Positions 19,059-26,680 of a DNA stretch of 64,000 nt are shown here, in pieces (the stretch's first letter is position 1; each line of letters opens with the position of its first letter). The translations under genes and the position numbers were made by a program. A model generated the notes under the pieces. That model saw only the letters and a program-made list of their open reading frames with translations. It was not told where the DNA came from and did not search any database. The stretch comes from Photobacterium sp. SKA34 (GTDB taxonomy: Bacteria > Pseudomonadota > Gammaproteobacteria > Enterobacterales > Vibrionaceae), in assembly GCF_000153325.1 (NCBI RefSeq), contig NZ_CH724142.1, forward strand, positions 353,152 through 417,151. The letters run 5' to 3'.

Positions 19059-19364
19059 ATGAATAAAAAACGGATTTTTTTTATCGCATTTATAGTGCCT
19101 ATTATTTACGGCATACTTTGGTTTTTATCTTTATTTATTAATACGGCTCTTAATCATTTCTTTTATGAAAACCATATCGTTTTTTTATATTTAGCATTGC
19201 CATGGTCTTTCTTTACTATAGAAGTTGGCGCAATTTGTAGTACCTATACCAGTAGTTATATCTGCAACCCACTAGTTATTTTATTAGTAAGCATTGGTTT
19301 TGCTATAAATGTCGTTGTAAGTGCCATTGTATTAGGTGGGTTGGGTAAGATATTTAAAAGATAA
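19059..19364 (+). CDS. Small integral membrane protein, unknown function
   Basis: A 101-residue protein with three likely membrane helices (about residues 5-30, 40-60 and 72-95), a basic N-terminus (MNKKR) and a basic C-terminus (GKIFKR). The ribosome site AAGGAG precedes the ATG at good spacing, so it is very likely translated. Two Cys residues (IC...YIC) lie in the central loop. I recognise no family. It is divergent from the MdtD-like gene and has no obvious partner. Confidence 0.6.
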   Translation: MNKKRIFFIAFIVPIIYGILWFLSLFINTALNHFFYENHIVFLYLALPWSFFTIEVGAICSTYTSSYICNPLVILLVSIGFAINVVVSAIVLGGLGKIFKR

Positions 19365-19565
19365 CGTGATTAGTACGACCTAATGAACCTAACCACTGTA
19401 TTTTATAATCAGCGGCAGACAATACATAACCAAATACTTCGAATTATCGCCGCCTCCACATAACGCCAGAAACTAGCATCATTAGAGTAGCAAGTAATAA
19501 CTGATGGTGGATTATAAACCTATATAATTAACATGTGGTTAATTAAGCTTTTGATTTTTTGGGGG

Positions 19566-19603
19566 AATAATAAACGACTGCCTTAAGACAGTCGTTTATT
19601 AAA
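19566..19603. terminator. Terminator-like hairpin
   Basis: AATAAACGACTG / CAGTCGTTTATT with an eight-base loop lies just beyond the stop of the 19624-20199 gene. The plus strand continues AAAAA and the minus strand lacks a long T run, so termination strength is uncertain. Confidence 0.55.
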
Positions 19604-19623
19604 AATTGAAGACTAAACGAGGT

Positions 19624-20199
19624 TTACTCTGGCACGTACTCTAATGGTGCTTCTAAGTCTTTAAGTACCATTTTTTGAATATTAATTCCTAACATCATGA
19701 TGATTAAACACCAATTAAGGAAAGGAAGTTTGCCTGATTGGATGCTTTCAACAAACTGACTTGGGTTCCAACTAAATAATTCACAGATATTCTGTGCTGT
19801 CATTTCTTCAAATAAGCCGCTATCAATTAGCTTGCCAAATTGTTCGCTGGTTGGACATATAAAAGTATTACGAGCAACAAATGCTGATGGTTTAAATAAG
19901 CGTAATACCCGACGAATATCCTCAACTGGGATCACTTTGCCATTAGTTGCAATGCTTTGTTTGCCAATTAATGCCGCTAAGAAACACCAACATGGGTATG
20001 GAATAGTCGACACATTGAAAGGTTCTTTTTTGTATTTCGCTGTCCAGCTACTTACATTTTTCTCTTGCAAACCAGTGACTAACGCTAACTTCTTTGCATC
20101 ATAGCCATGATCTTTCAGTAGGTTAATGATTTCAGCGACTTCTGATACGAAAGGCTTTGTCCAATTTTCGTATGAGGTAAATACATTTTCTCTAATCAA
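19624..20199 (-). CDS. Hypothetical protein with two helix-turn-helix-like halves
   Basis: I do not recognise this 191-residue protein. It appears to be built from two related halves. The first has KKLALVTGLQEKNVSSWTAK followed by FNVSTIPYPCWCFLAALIG; the second has MTAQNICELFSWNPSQFVES followed by KLPFLNWCLIIMMLGI. Each looks like a helix-turn-helix unit (variant of the XRE type) followed by a short Trp-Cys helix. That suggests DNA binding or a scaffold derived from it, by inference. The start is a TTG; no earlier ATG fits and the next Met is deep in the protein. It is monocistronic. Confidence 0.55.
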   Translation of the reverse strand: MIRENVFTSYENWTKPFVSEVAEIINLLKDHGYDAKKLALVTGLQEKNVSSWTAKYKKEPFNVSTIPYPCWCFLAALIGKQSIATNGKVIPVEDIRRVLRLFKPSAFVARNTFICPTSEQFGKLIDSGLFEEMTAQNICELFSWNPSQFVESIQSGKLPFLNWCLIIMMLGINIQKMVLKDLEAPLEYVPE

Positions 20200-20330
20200 A
20201 ATGCTATTCCAATATGGGATTCAATAGATTGGCGCTGATCATACGTGTTCACGCGACGATGTCCATTAATATCCCATTACCTTATTAAAATCCTTAATCA
20301 ATTAACAATTAAATTTTTTACTTCATATAG

Positions 20331-20831
20331 TTAATCGGTTTGCTTGGGGCTAAGTTCTTGGATTACCTTCCAATCATCAGCAGGTAAAGTAAATGAGTCA
20401 CTAAGCTCTATGGTTTTATTGCTTTCTTTCTTGGCGTTAACAAGTGTGGCTGTGTAGTGAATTTTTGCACTATGTGTTGTTTTATTAACATTTTCTAGGC
20501 TTAACACGATACCGGATGCTCGCGCTTTATCGATAATATAATGCCCATCCCAAGTTAAGTTAGCATCAAGGTTTTTATTTTTTTGATTGAAGTTTTGGGT
20601 ATTTTGATGTGTAAGTAAGGTTTGAAGACTGTGCTGATTGAGTGAAATAGTTAAGTAATGTTCAGTATCTTTTGACAAGATAATACTGACAGCTGGGGTA
20701 TTATTTAATTCGAAGTCAGTGGCAATGCCGACGTGAGTTAATGTACCGTGGATTTGGTGATCGTGTTGCTGATTACACCCAGTGAGTAATACGGTTGCAA
20801 GTAAAACACTTGCGATGGTTATTCCTTTCAT
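20331..20831 (-). CDS. Putative lipoprotein, unknown function
   Basis: The 166-residue product has a signal peptide with the lipobox LLTGC and a short His/Gln-rich linker (NQQHDHQIHG) after the lipidated Cys. The rest is beta-rich (ATDFELNNTPAVSIILSKD; HYLTISLN; SAKIHYTATLVNAKKES) and looks like a small beta-sandwich. The ATG at 20831 is preferred because GGAG lies six bases upstream; an upstream in-frame GTG lacks such a site. No family is recognised. The His-rich start could bind metal, a weak inference. Confidence 0.6.
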   Translation of the reverse strand: MKGITIASVLLATVLLTGCNQQHDHQIHGTLTHVGIATDFELNNTPAVSIILSKDTEHYLTISLNQHSLQTLLTHQNTQNFNQKNKNLDANLTWDGHYIIDKARASGIVLSLENVNKTTHSAKIHYTATLVNAKKESNKTIELSDSFTLPADDWKVIQELSPKQTD

Positions 20832-21490
20832 ACTATCTCCTCTGTGACGCACTGTATTGTGCTGTTAGCAAAACTAACTCTTTGAGGATATAGACCTCAT
20901 AGCACATTATGTCAGCAGATTGTATGAATTACACGTAGCTTTCATATTATTAGGTTAGATGATGATGAGTAAAAGTGATAATGATTCTCGTAAACATACT
21001 AGCATAGTGCGCAAATTTGATGGTATATGACAAAAATTATCTGTCTATTAATGGATGATGAAATTAAAAACAAATACCAACTACATAGAATAAGCTATAG
21101 AAATAAATAAAGCCGATTACAAAACCAAAGAGATGGTGTAAAAATGATGGTATCTCAGGTTTATGCTTGCGCGTTTTGCTTTTTGTTACGCGGTAACATG
21201 GCGTTTGGAAACAATGATGGTGACAGCAAGGAAATAAAATACGTTTTGTTGTAACTTTGATTGCGTTGATTCTGCTAGTACAAGGGGAGAAAAAGAGCGG
21301 CGCTAGTCAGAAGATAGGATAGTTTCATTGTGGTTAACTCATAAGAAATAAAACTTACTGTTATTAGCGGCAATTATTGTTATTACAGGCTGTTATTGCA
21401 AAAGTGTATGTTCAGCAGATAAAAAAATATCGGCGTCCCGCCGATATGAAATTAATAAGATATTGGCGTCCTTGCCAATTAAAGAGAGCT
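20832..21490. other. Intergenic region with hairpins and a weak Fur-like site
   Basis: This 659-base gap holds no gene I can support. A sequence GATAATGATTCTC at 20977-20989 resembles half of a Fur box. A 36-codon open frame at 21144-21254 lacks a ribosome site. The right end carries two related hairpins (21427-21447 and 21464-21479) that belong to the terminator of the NimT-like gene. Confidence 0.4.
21420..21448 (-). terminator. Rho-independent terminator of the NimT-like gene
   Basis: Read on the minus strand, ATATCGGCG / CGCCGATAT with a three-base loop is followed by a run of T. A weaker related hairpin (ATTGGC / GCCAAT) lies between it and the stop codon. Confidence 0.8.
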
Positions 21491-22846
21491 TTAAAATTTT
21501 GCGTTAAATGCTTTTTTAAGTTCGTTACGTTCTTCAGTCACTAGCGCTAATTCATTTTTTAAGCGTTTAAGTTCTTCATGGATACTTTCATGAACAGGTG
21601 TGTCGATAATGATATCTTTACCACTTTCGCTACGAACGATAACGTGTGAACGACCAGCAAACAGTGCTAAAAATCCCCAAACCACACAGACTGAAAGTGT
21701 CATATATAATGGTACTTCCCAGCTATGTGTTGATTCATGTAGCGAGCCAAAAATTATAGGGCCAGTTGCTGCAAGTAAGTAACCCATACATTGTGCCATA
21801 CCAGATAGTGCGGCTGCTTGGTGAGCATCATGAGTACGAATACCAACAAATGACAGGCCAAGTATAAAACCACCACCACAGCTAAAGCCAAAGCAAATTA
21901 CCCAGATTAACGCGTGTTCAGGCATCATAAGTAGGCCAAGAATACCGATGAAGCCCAGTACAGCCATAGCAAAGCTCATGCCGCGTTTGTCTTTCATTTT
22001 TGCCATTAGTGGGATAAGCACTAGTGCTGGAATGGCAGTTGAAAGCTGTAATACACCATGTAAGTAACCCGCTTGGTTCTCTGTGTAACCATTATCAATA
22101 AGGATACTTGGTAACCAGCTGATAAAGATGTACATGATGAAAGAGTTCAAGCCTAAAAAGATAGTTACTTGCCATGCAGCAGCTGAACGCCATAGATAAC
22201 TGTGGCTATCAATCTCAGCAGTATCTGCAGAAGGGCGAGTATGGCCTGATAATTGTGGCAACCATACAATAATTGAAATAATTGGGAAGAGCAGTACGGT
22301 TGCTAAAGCAAATGCCCAATGCGGAATAGCAGTAATTCCCATTGAACCAGCAAGCTTCATCATTGGAATAGCTGTACTTGAGCTTAATGTTGAGCCAATA
22401 CCCATGATTAATACATAGACAGCTGTTAAAGTAGTGACTTTTGTTGGGAAGTCTCTTTTTAGTAAGCTTGGTAATAGTACGTTACCTATTGCTATACCGA
22501 GACCTATTATACAGGTACCCAAAAATAGCATTAAGGTTGATCCACCGGAGCGAATAAGTACACCGCCGCCAACAAGAACAAGGGCTATCATAAGAGATGG
22601 CTCTAAGCCAATTTTACGCGCAAGGCCTGATGATACCGGTGAAAATAGTGCAAAGGCCAACAAAGGCAAAGTAGTTAACATACCGGCTTGTGTTGCACTT
22701 AAACCTAAATCTTGTGAGATGAACTCTAGAATAGGTCCTAATCCTGTAAGTGGCGCACGTAGGTTACTTGCAATAAGTAAAATACCCAGGATAACCAATG
22801 CTGGTCGTGCAACTTTAGGGACTGTTTTTTTGTTTTTATGTGACAT
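21491..22846 (-). CDS. CynX/NimT family MFS transporter with C-terminal coiled coil
   Basis: The 451-residue, roughly 12-helix transporter matches the CynX/NimT group in its NLRAPLTGLGPILEFISQDLG start (residues 24-44), TTLPLLAFALFSP and GLGIAIGNVLLPSLLKRDFP. E. coli NimT exports 2-nitroimidazole and is controlled by the divergent AraC regulator NimR; here too an AraC gene is divergent, 94 bases away. The C-terminus adds a charged heptad-rich tail after residue 410 (HEELKRLKNELALVTEERNE) that should form a cytosolic coiled coil, unusual for this family. AAGGAG precedes the ATG. Substrate inferred from synteny only. Confidence 0.82.
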   Translation of the reverse strand: MSHKNKKTVPKVARPALVILGILLIASNLRAPLTGLGPILEFISQDLGLSATQAGMLTTLPLLAFALFSPVSSGLARKIGLEPSLMIALVLVGGGVLIRSGGSTLMLFLGTCIIGLGIAIGNVLLPSLLKRDFPTKVTTLTAVYVLIMGIGSTLSSSTAIPMMKLAGSMGITAIPHWAFALATVLLFPIISIIVWLPQLSGHTRPSADTAEIDSHSYLWRSAAAWQVTIFLGLNSFIMYIFISWLPSILIDNGYTENQAGYLHGVLQLSTAIPALVLIPLMAKMKDKRGMSFAMAVLGFIGILGLLMMPEHALIWVICFGFSCGGGFILGLSFVGIRTHDAHQAAALSGMAQCMGYLLAATGPIIFGSLHESTHSWEVPLYMTLSVCVVWGFLALFAGRSHVIVRSESGKDIIIDTPVHESIHEELKRLKNELALVTEERNELKKAFNAKF

Positions 22847-22940
22847 AGGTCTCTCCTTAAATCTTTAATGACATAATACCTCTCCTAATTTTTTCTGTAT
22901 TAAGTTATATTGACAGTAGATATCTAAATTCGGACAAGTT

Positions 22941-23729
22941 ATGAAATACAGTATCCATTTCCCTGAGTTTGACTCCGATCTTTACCCACAAAAGGTTGTT
23001 GCACTGCGCCTTTCTGGATTAGAGAAGGATGAAGAAATCCCAGTCCATCAACACCGTAAAGGACAACTTGTTCTTCCTTTAAGTGGTTTTGTTCGCTGTA
23101 AAATTGCTGACGCTATCTGGATGGTTCCTGCGAATTGCGCTGTTTGGATTCCAAGTCAAGAGCCTCATAGTAATAGTGTTTCTCCTGATGCCGATACCTG
23201 TATGCTATTTGTTGATCCAGATGTAGTTGGAATGCCTTCTAAAGCGTGTACATTATCTATTTCTCCACTTTTACGTGAGCTTATTGTTCGTTTAACGGAA
23301 TCAGATCTCTCCTATACACCCGAATCTAAAACCGCAAGGTTAGCGGATGTGTTGATTGATGAATTAACGAGCATGCCATCTGAACATTTTGATTTTCCAA
23401 TTCCGAGCGAGAGTCGATTACATAGCATTGCCTTAGAGCTTATTAATAATCCTAGTGATCGCAGTACTGTTGGTGAATGGGCAAGTAAATATGCGATGAG
23501 TGAAAGAACCCTAGCACGTTTGGTGAAGCAGGAATTAGGGTTAACTTTTGGTAATTGGCGTGGACAGCTTCATATTGTGATTGCATTGCAAAAATTGTCA
23601 TCAGGGGAGCCTGTGCAGCGGGTATCGGAAGATTTAGGCTATGAATCGGTAAGCGCCTTTATTACTTTCTTCAAGAAAACCTTAGGACGACCACCTAAGC
23701 AATATATTAAAAAACGGATTAATGATTAA
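22941..23729 (+). CDS. AraC family regulator, NimR-like, copy 1
   Basis: The 262-residue protein has a cupin sensor (VHQHRKGQLVLPLSG, then WMVPANCAVWIPSQEPHS) and an AraC DNA-binding domain (about residues 170-260, with GEWASKYAMSERTLARLV and PVQRVSEDLGYESVSAFITFF). It is divergent from the NimT-like exporter and is its probable regulator, as with NimR/NimT in E. coli. The C-terminal 85 residues differ from copy 2 at only a few positions, so both may bind the same operator. No strong ribosome site is seen before the ATG. Confidence 0.85.
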   Translation: MKYSIHFPEFDSDLYPQKVVALRLSGLEKDEEIPVHQHRKGQLVLPLSGFVRCKIADAIWMVPANCAVWIPSQEPHSNSVSPDADTCMLFVDPDVVGMPSKACTLSISPLLRELIVRLTESDLSYTPESKTARLADVLIDELTSMPSEHFDFPIPSESRLHSIALELINNPSDRSTVGEWASKYAMSERTLARLVKQELGLTFGNWRGQLHIVIALQKLSSGEPVQRVSEDLGYESVSAFITFFKKTLGRPPKQYIKKRIND

Positions 23730-23822
23730 AATTTTTAGCTGTTTGTTTATTTAGGGACTTAGACCTGATTTTATTAAAGGTAAATAGTCTGTCTCTTTAC
23801 CTGTATGGCAAACCGGTGTGTT

Positions 23823-23875
23823 ATGTCTCGTTGGCTGGCCTCTCACGTCACTTCAGCGACGACGTATTTTCTGAA
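23823..23875 (+). pseudogene. 5' remnant of a class II glutamine amidotransferase, copy 1
   Basis: ATG TCT CGT TGG CTG GCC reads MSRWLA, the start of a YafJ-like class II amidotransferase (normally M-C-R-W-L), homologous to the fuller remnant at 25417. Homology is lost after about 15 codons where IS630-like sequence begins. The nucleophilic Cys2 is Ser, as in the other copy. Confidence 0.5.
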
Positions 23876-24440
23876 AAACTTAAGCTTGAAGGTGGCGGAA
23901 GCCAAAGCTATGTTCCTACTTATCTAAGCCGTTCATCCAAGGTTATCAACAAAACTGTCACATGGCTGGATACGAACTGGTCAAGATAAAGTGATCGAAA
24001 CAACAGGTAATCGTAGCAGACTTAACATTATTGGCTGTCTGTACCTGTCGGATATTGGGGCAAGCATTGTTGACGATGATGACGGCATTCACAGCGACAC
24101 TATTGTCCGCTTTTTCTGTAAGATAGAGTGATCCTTTAGATTATAAGCTTCATATCCTCTTGAACGGTGAAGGATATCAACACAGTGTCAGAGACAAAGA
24201 TGCGGCATTTGTCCTTAATATTGAACTGCATTATTTACCACTTTACTGCCCAAACCTTTATTCAATAGAGCGGCTATTGCAAATAATGAATGAGGCGTCG
24301 AGGAAAAGCGTTGACTTCAGGATGTTAAAGCGGCGATAGATCAATTGTTTGCTGTGGCTCTTCCAGAGAGCACAAGCGCTTTGACATATCAAGTTAATGA
24401 TAATTTTCAGGTCTACATCTTCAAGTCTATTCGGTATAAC
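23860..24440 (+). pseudogene. IS630-family transposase fossil
   Basis: Conceptual translation in changing frames gives AVHPRLSTKLSHGWIRTGQ, IETTGNRSRLNIIGCLYLSD, SDTIVRFFCKIE, then LHILLNGEGYQHS, IELHYLPLYCPNLYSIERL and QIMNEASRKS. These are in the same order as the DDE domain of IS630-family transposases. The first catalytic Asp is replaced by a stop (TAA before AVHP), the second is Asn (LNG for LDG), and only the final Glu (SIER) survives. The N-terminal DNA-binding part and terminal inverted repeats are not visible. This is an old, dead insertion. Confidence 0.8.
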
Positions 24441-24522
24441 GTTTTATTTTTATGTGATATACATGTTTTGTTAAGCTTTTAGTGTTATTAATTATTCCAT
24501 CAGGAGATTCTTGTATTAAGTT

Positions 24523-25323
24523 ATGATAAAAAATATGAATTTAAATAAAAGTATTCCTACGTTTGATTCAGATTCGTACTCTCAAAAAGCTGTGGCAATG
24601 AGATTCTCTAGGGCTGATGCCGATGAAGAACTCCCATTTCACACTCATCGTAAAGGTCAATTGGTATTACCCTTAAGTGGTTGTGTTCGATGTAAAATTG
24701 CGAATGCGATTTGGATGGTTCCTACAAATTGCGCCGTTTGGATCCCAAGCCAAGTGCCTCATAGTCTCACTATTTCAGATGATATCGATATTTGTAATTT
24801 ATTTATTGAGCCAGATGTCATTGGTCTACCTGAAAATGCCTGTACTTTATCAGTGTCTCCTTTATTACGTGAGTTGATAGTTAAGTTAGCAGAACTCGAT
24901 CAGTTTTATGAAGACGAAGGGAATACTGCGAGATTGGTTGACGTTCTAATTTATGAATTATCGACAATGCCTTCAGAACAGTTTGATTTTCCGATTCCAG
25001 AAGAGCCTCGCTTACAAAAGATCGCCTTAGCTTTAATTTCGAATCCAAGTGATCGTAGTACAGTTGGCGAATGGGCAAGTAAATATGCGATGTGTGAAAG
25101 AACCTTAGCGCGTTTGGTTAAGCAGGAATTAGGGTTAACCTTTGGTAATTGGCGTGGACAGCTTCATATTGTAATTGCATTACAAAAACTGTCATCGGGG
25201 GAGCCTGTACAGCGGATATCAGAAGATTTAGGCTACGAATCGGTAAGCGCATTTATTACTTTCTTTAAGAGAACCTTGGGGCGACCACCTAAGCAGTACA
25301 TTAAAAAAAGGGTTAATGATTAA
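24523..25323 (+). CDS. AraC family regulator, NimR-like, copy 2
   Basis: The 266-residue paralogue of the gene at 22941 has the same architecture: cupin sensor (FHTHRKGQLVLPLSG) and C-terminal AraC domain. The sensor half has diverged clearly more than the DNA-binding half (for example LRLSGLEKDEEIP versus MRFSRADADEELP). This is the pattern expected if operator recognition is kept while ligand response changes. The ATG at 24523 or that at 24535 may be the start; neither has a good ribosome site. No exporter remains next to it. Confidence 0.8.
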   Translation: MIKNMNLNKSIPTFDSDSYSQKAVAMRFSRADADEELPFHTHRKGQLVLPLSGCVRCKIANAIWMVPTNCAVWIPSQVPHSLTISDDIDICNLFIEPDVIGLPENACTLSVSPLLRELIVKLAELDQFYEDEGNTARLVDVLIYELSTMPSEQFDFPIPEEPRLQKIALALISNPSDRSTVGEWASKYAMCERTLARLVKQELGLTFGNWRGQLHIVIALQKLSSGEPVQRISEDLGYESVSAFITFFKRTLGRPPKQYIKKRVND

Positions 25324-25416
25324 GTTTTTTAGGTGTGTGTTCATATAGGGATTTAGACTTGATTTTATCAAAGATCAATAGTCTATTTTTTATTTATATG
25401 GTAAATGGATGGGGCT

Positions 25417-26187
25417 ATGTCTCATTGGCTGACATTTCACAAAAAACGATTTATCTCGTTGAATTGTGATTTATCAATCAGAGCACTCGTTAATTAATAA
25501 AACGTTAGAAGAACAAAAAGCGGTTAACTTTGTGAACGGTGATGGTTTCGGTCTCGGCTGGTATTAGGATAGCGATACTCTCGGTCGTTATCATGCAATA
25601 TCACCCGCTTGGGCAGATGTTAACTTACGTTCTTTAATACATCATATTTGTTCTCATCGTTTCATGGCACATATACGTTTCTCTCCTTGGGCTGAAGTTT
25701 CACATGTTAATTGCCATCCTTTATATATGAACAATGGATGTTTCTGCATAACGGTCAAACCGGTGGCTTTGATAAAGTCAGATTTACTATAGAGCGATGA
25801 TTAACAGGAGCACTTTACAATAAGCGGGTAGGGACTATCGACTGTGAAATTATCTTCTTAATAATGATCAAAAATGGATTACAAACCGATCCTATCGCGG
25901 TTATTAATCAAACCATGTATGAAGTAGAACAGGCAATACTTGAAAAAGAGGTTGAGTTGCCGCCATAAGCTACTATTTGTATTTCAGATGGTCATAGCTT
26001 TTGGATCGTGCGTTACAGTACAAATAATACTGCGCCAACGATATATATTAAGCAGAAACCAGATAGTGTGACAATGCCTTCTGAACGACTAGAGCAAACG
26101 AATGATTGGTTTTTAATAACTAAGCAACAAATTCTACATATTGAGTATACTAACTCACTGACTTTCTACGATCTAATTATCGATTAA
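25417..26187 (+). pseudogene. Decayed class II glutamine amidotransferase (YafJ-like)
   Basis: The remnant starts MSHWLTFHKKRF and, after a stop and frame changes, continues FVNGDGFGLGWY, LGRYHAISPAWADVNLRSLI, HRFMAHIRFSPWAEVSHVN, CHPLYMNNG and FLHNGQTGGFD. It ends DGHSFWIVRYSTNNTAPTIY...FYDLIID. This order matches YafJ-like Ntn-type amidotransferases, which release ammonia from glutamine. Several stop codons and at least two frameshifts kill it, and the nucleophile Cys2 is Ser. It was probably an operon partner of the AraC gene before decay. Confidence 0.8.
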
Positions 26188-26680
26188 TCTGCTCTTACAT
26201 ATTCGGATTGATACTTTTCTTCTCTATATAACTTATTTCATTGCTTACCTCTTCGTCTCTCGATTAAGTGATATAGAAACGCATATCATTATACTTAGTC
26301 GAGGAGGTGAGCAATGAAAGTGATGCCTGTTCTCACTATTGTGCCTATAACTACAAATGATGTTGATAGTCGTTAACATGCAAAAGAGACGACTATTTCT
26401 GCATGGTTATCTATTGTATTAAATAAGATCAAATGAAAAATGGTTAGAGTAGTAAATACTTTCAATACTTAATAATTACTATCCTATCAACAAGGCTTGT
26501 ATAATAAATATTCAATTTTTTATCGCTAATCAAAACTTGTAACATCATGATCTACCAATTAAAAAGCTATACAATGATAGAGTTGCATGGTTTTTTAATT
26601 GAAAATAAAGGAGTTTTTGACTGGTATTTATGATTTTTAGCTGCTAATCTCTCGTCCCTCACAAACAACGTGAGATATTT
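26188..26680. other. Intergenic region upstream of the BCCT transporter
   Basis: This region contains a broken 40-codon ORF with an excellent ribosome site (26314-26436). A long AT hairpin, CAATTAAAAA / TTTTTTAATTG, lies at 26556-26601 with a 25-base loop. A TATAAT hexamer sits at 26500-26505. The promoter of the BCCT gene is probably here but cannot be fixed by eye. Confidence 0.45.
26314..26436 (+). pseudogene. Small ORF interrupted by one stop codon
   Basis: An ATG with a near-ideal ribosome site (GAGGAGGTGAGCA before it) opens a 20-codon frame, MKVMPVLTIVPITTNDVDSR, ended by TAA. The same frame then continues HAKETTISAWLSIVLNKIK to a TGA. One base change (CAA to TAA) would explain the break. 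No family is recognised. It may instead be a true 20-residue leader peptide. Confidence 0.4.

Larger units (their letters stand above)
22894..25450. repeat. Tandem duplication of AraC gene plus start of a class II glutamine amidotransferase
   Basis: Unit 1 (about 22894-23850) and unit 2 (about 24509-25450) share an upstream TGTATTAAGTTAT element, an AraC gene, and about 120 bases after it including AGGGA.TTAGAC.TGATTTTAT and ATGTCTC.TTGGCTG. The AraC C-termini are nearly identical and the N-termini more diverged. In unit 1 the homology ends within the first codons of the amidotransferase, where an IS630 fossil takes over. Confidence 0.8.

Noticed and set aside
20977..20989. Fur-box-like GATAATGATTCTC
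   Set aside because: Only one half matches the consensus and no gene follows it on the plus strand.
21144..21254. 36-codon ORF in the 20.8-21.5 kb gap
   Set aside because: It has no ribosome site and no recognisable sequence; a chance frame is as likely.
25417..26187. Stop codons in the amidotransferase as recoding rather than decay
   Set aside because: There are several stops of different types plus frameshifts and a lost nucleophile, which recoding would not explain.
26556..26601. AT hairpin upstream of the BCCT gene as a possible riboswitch or attenuator
   Set aside because: The stem is pure A/T-rich with a large loop and shows no conserved riboswitch core; chance pairing in AT-rich DNA is likely.
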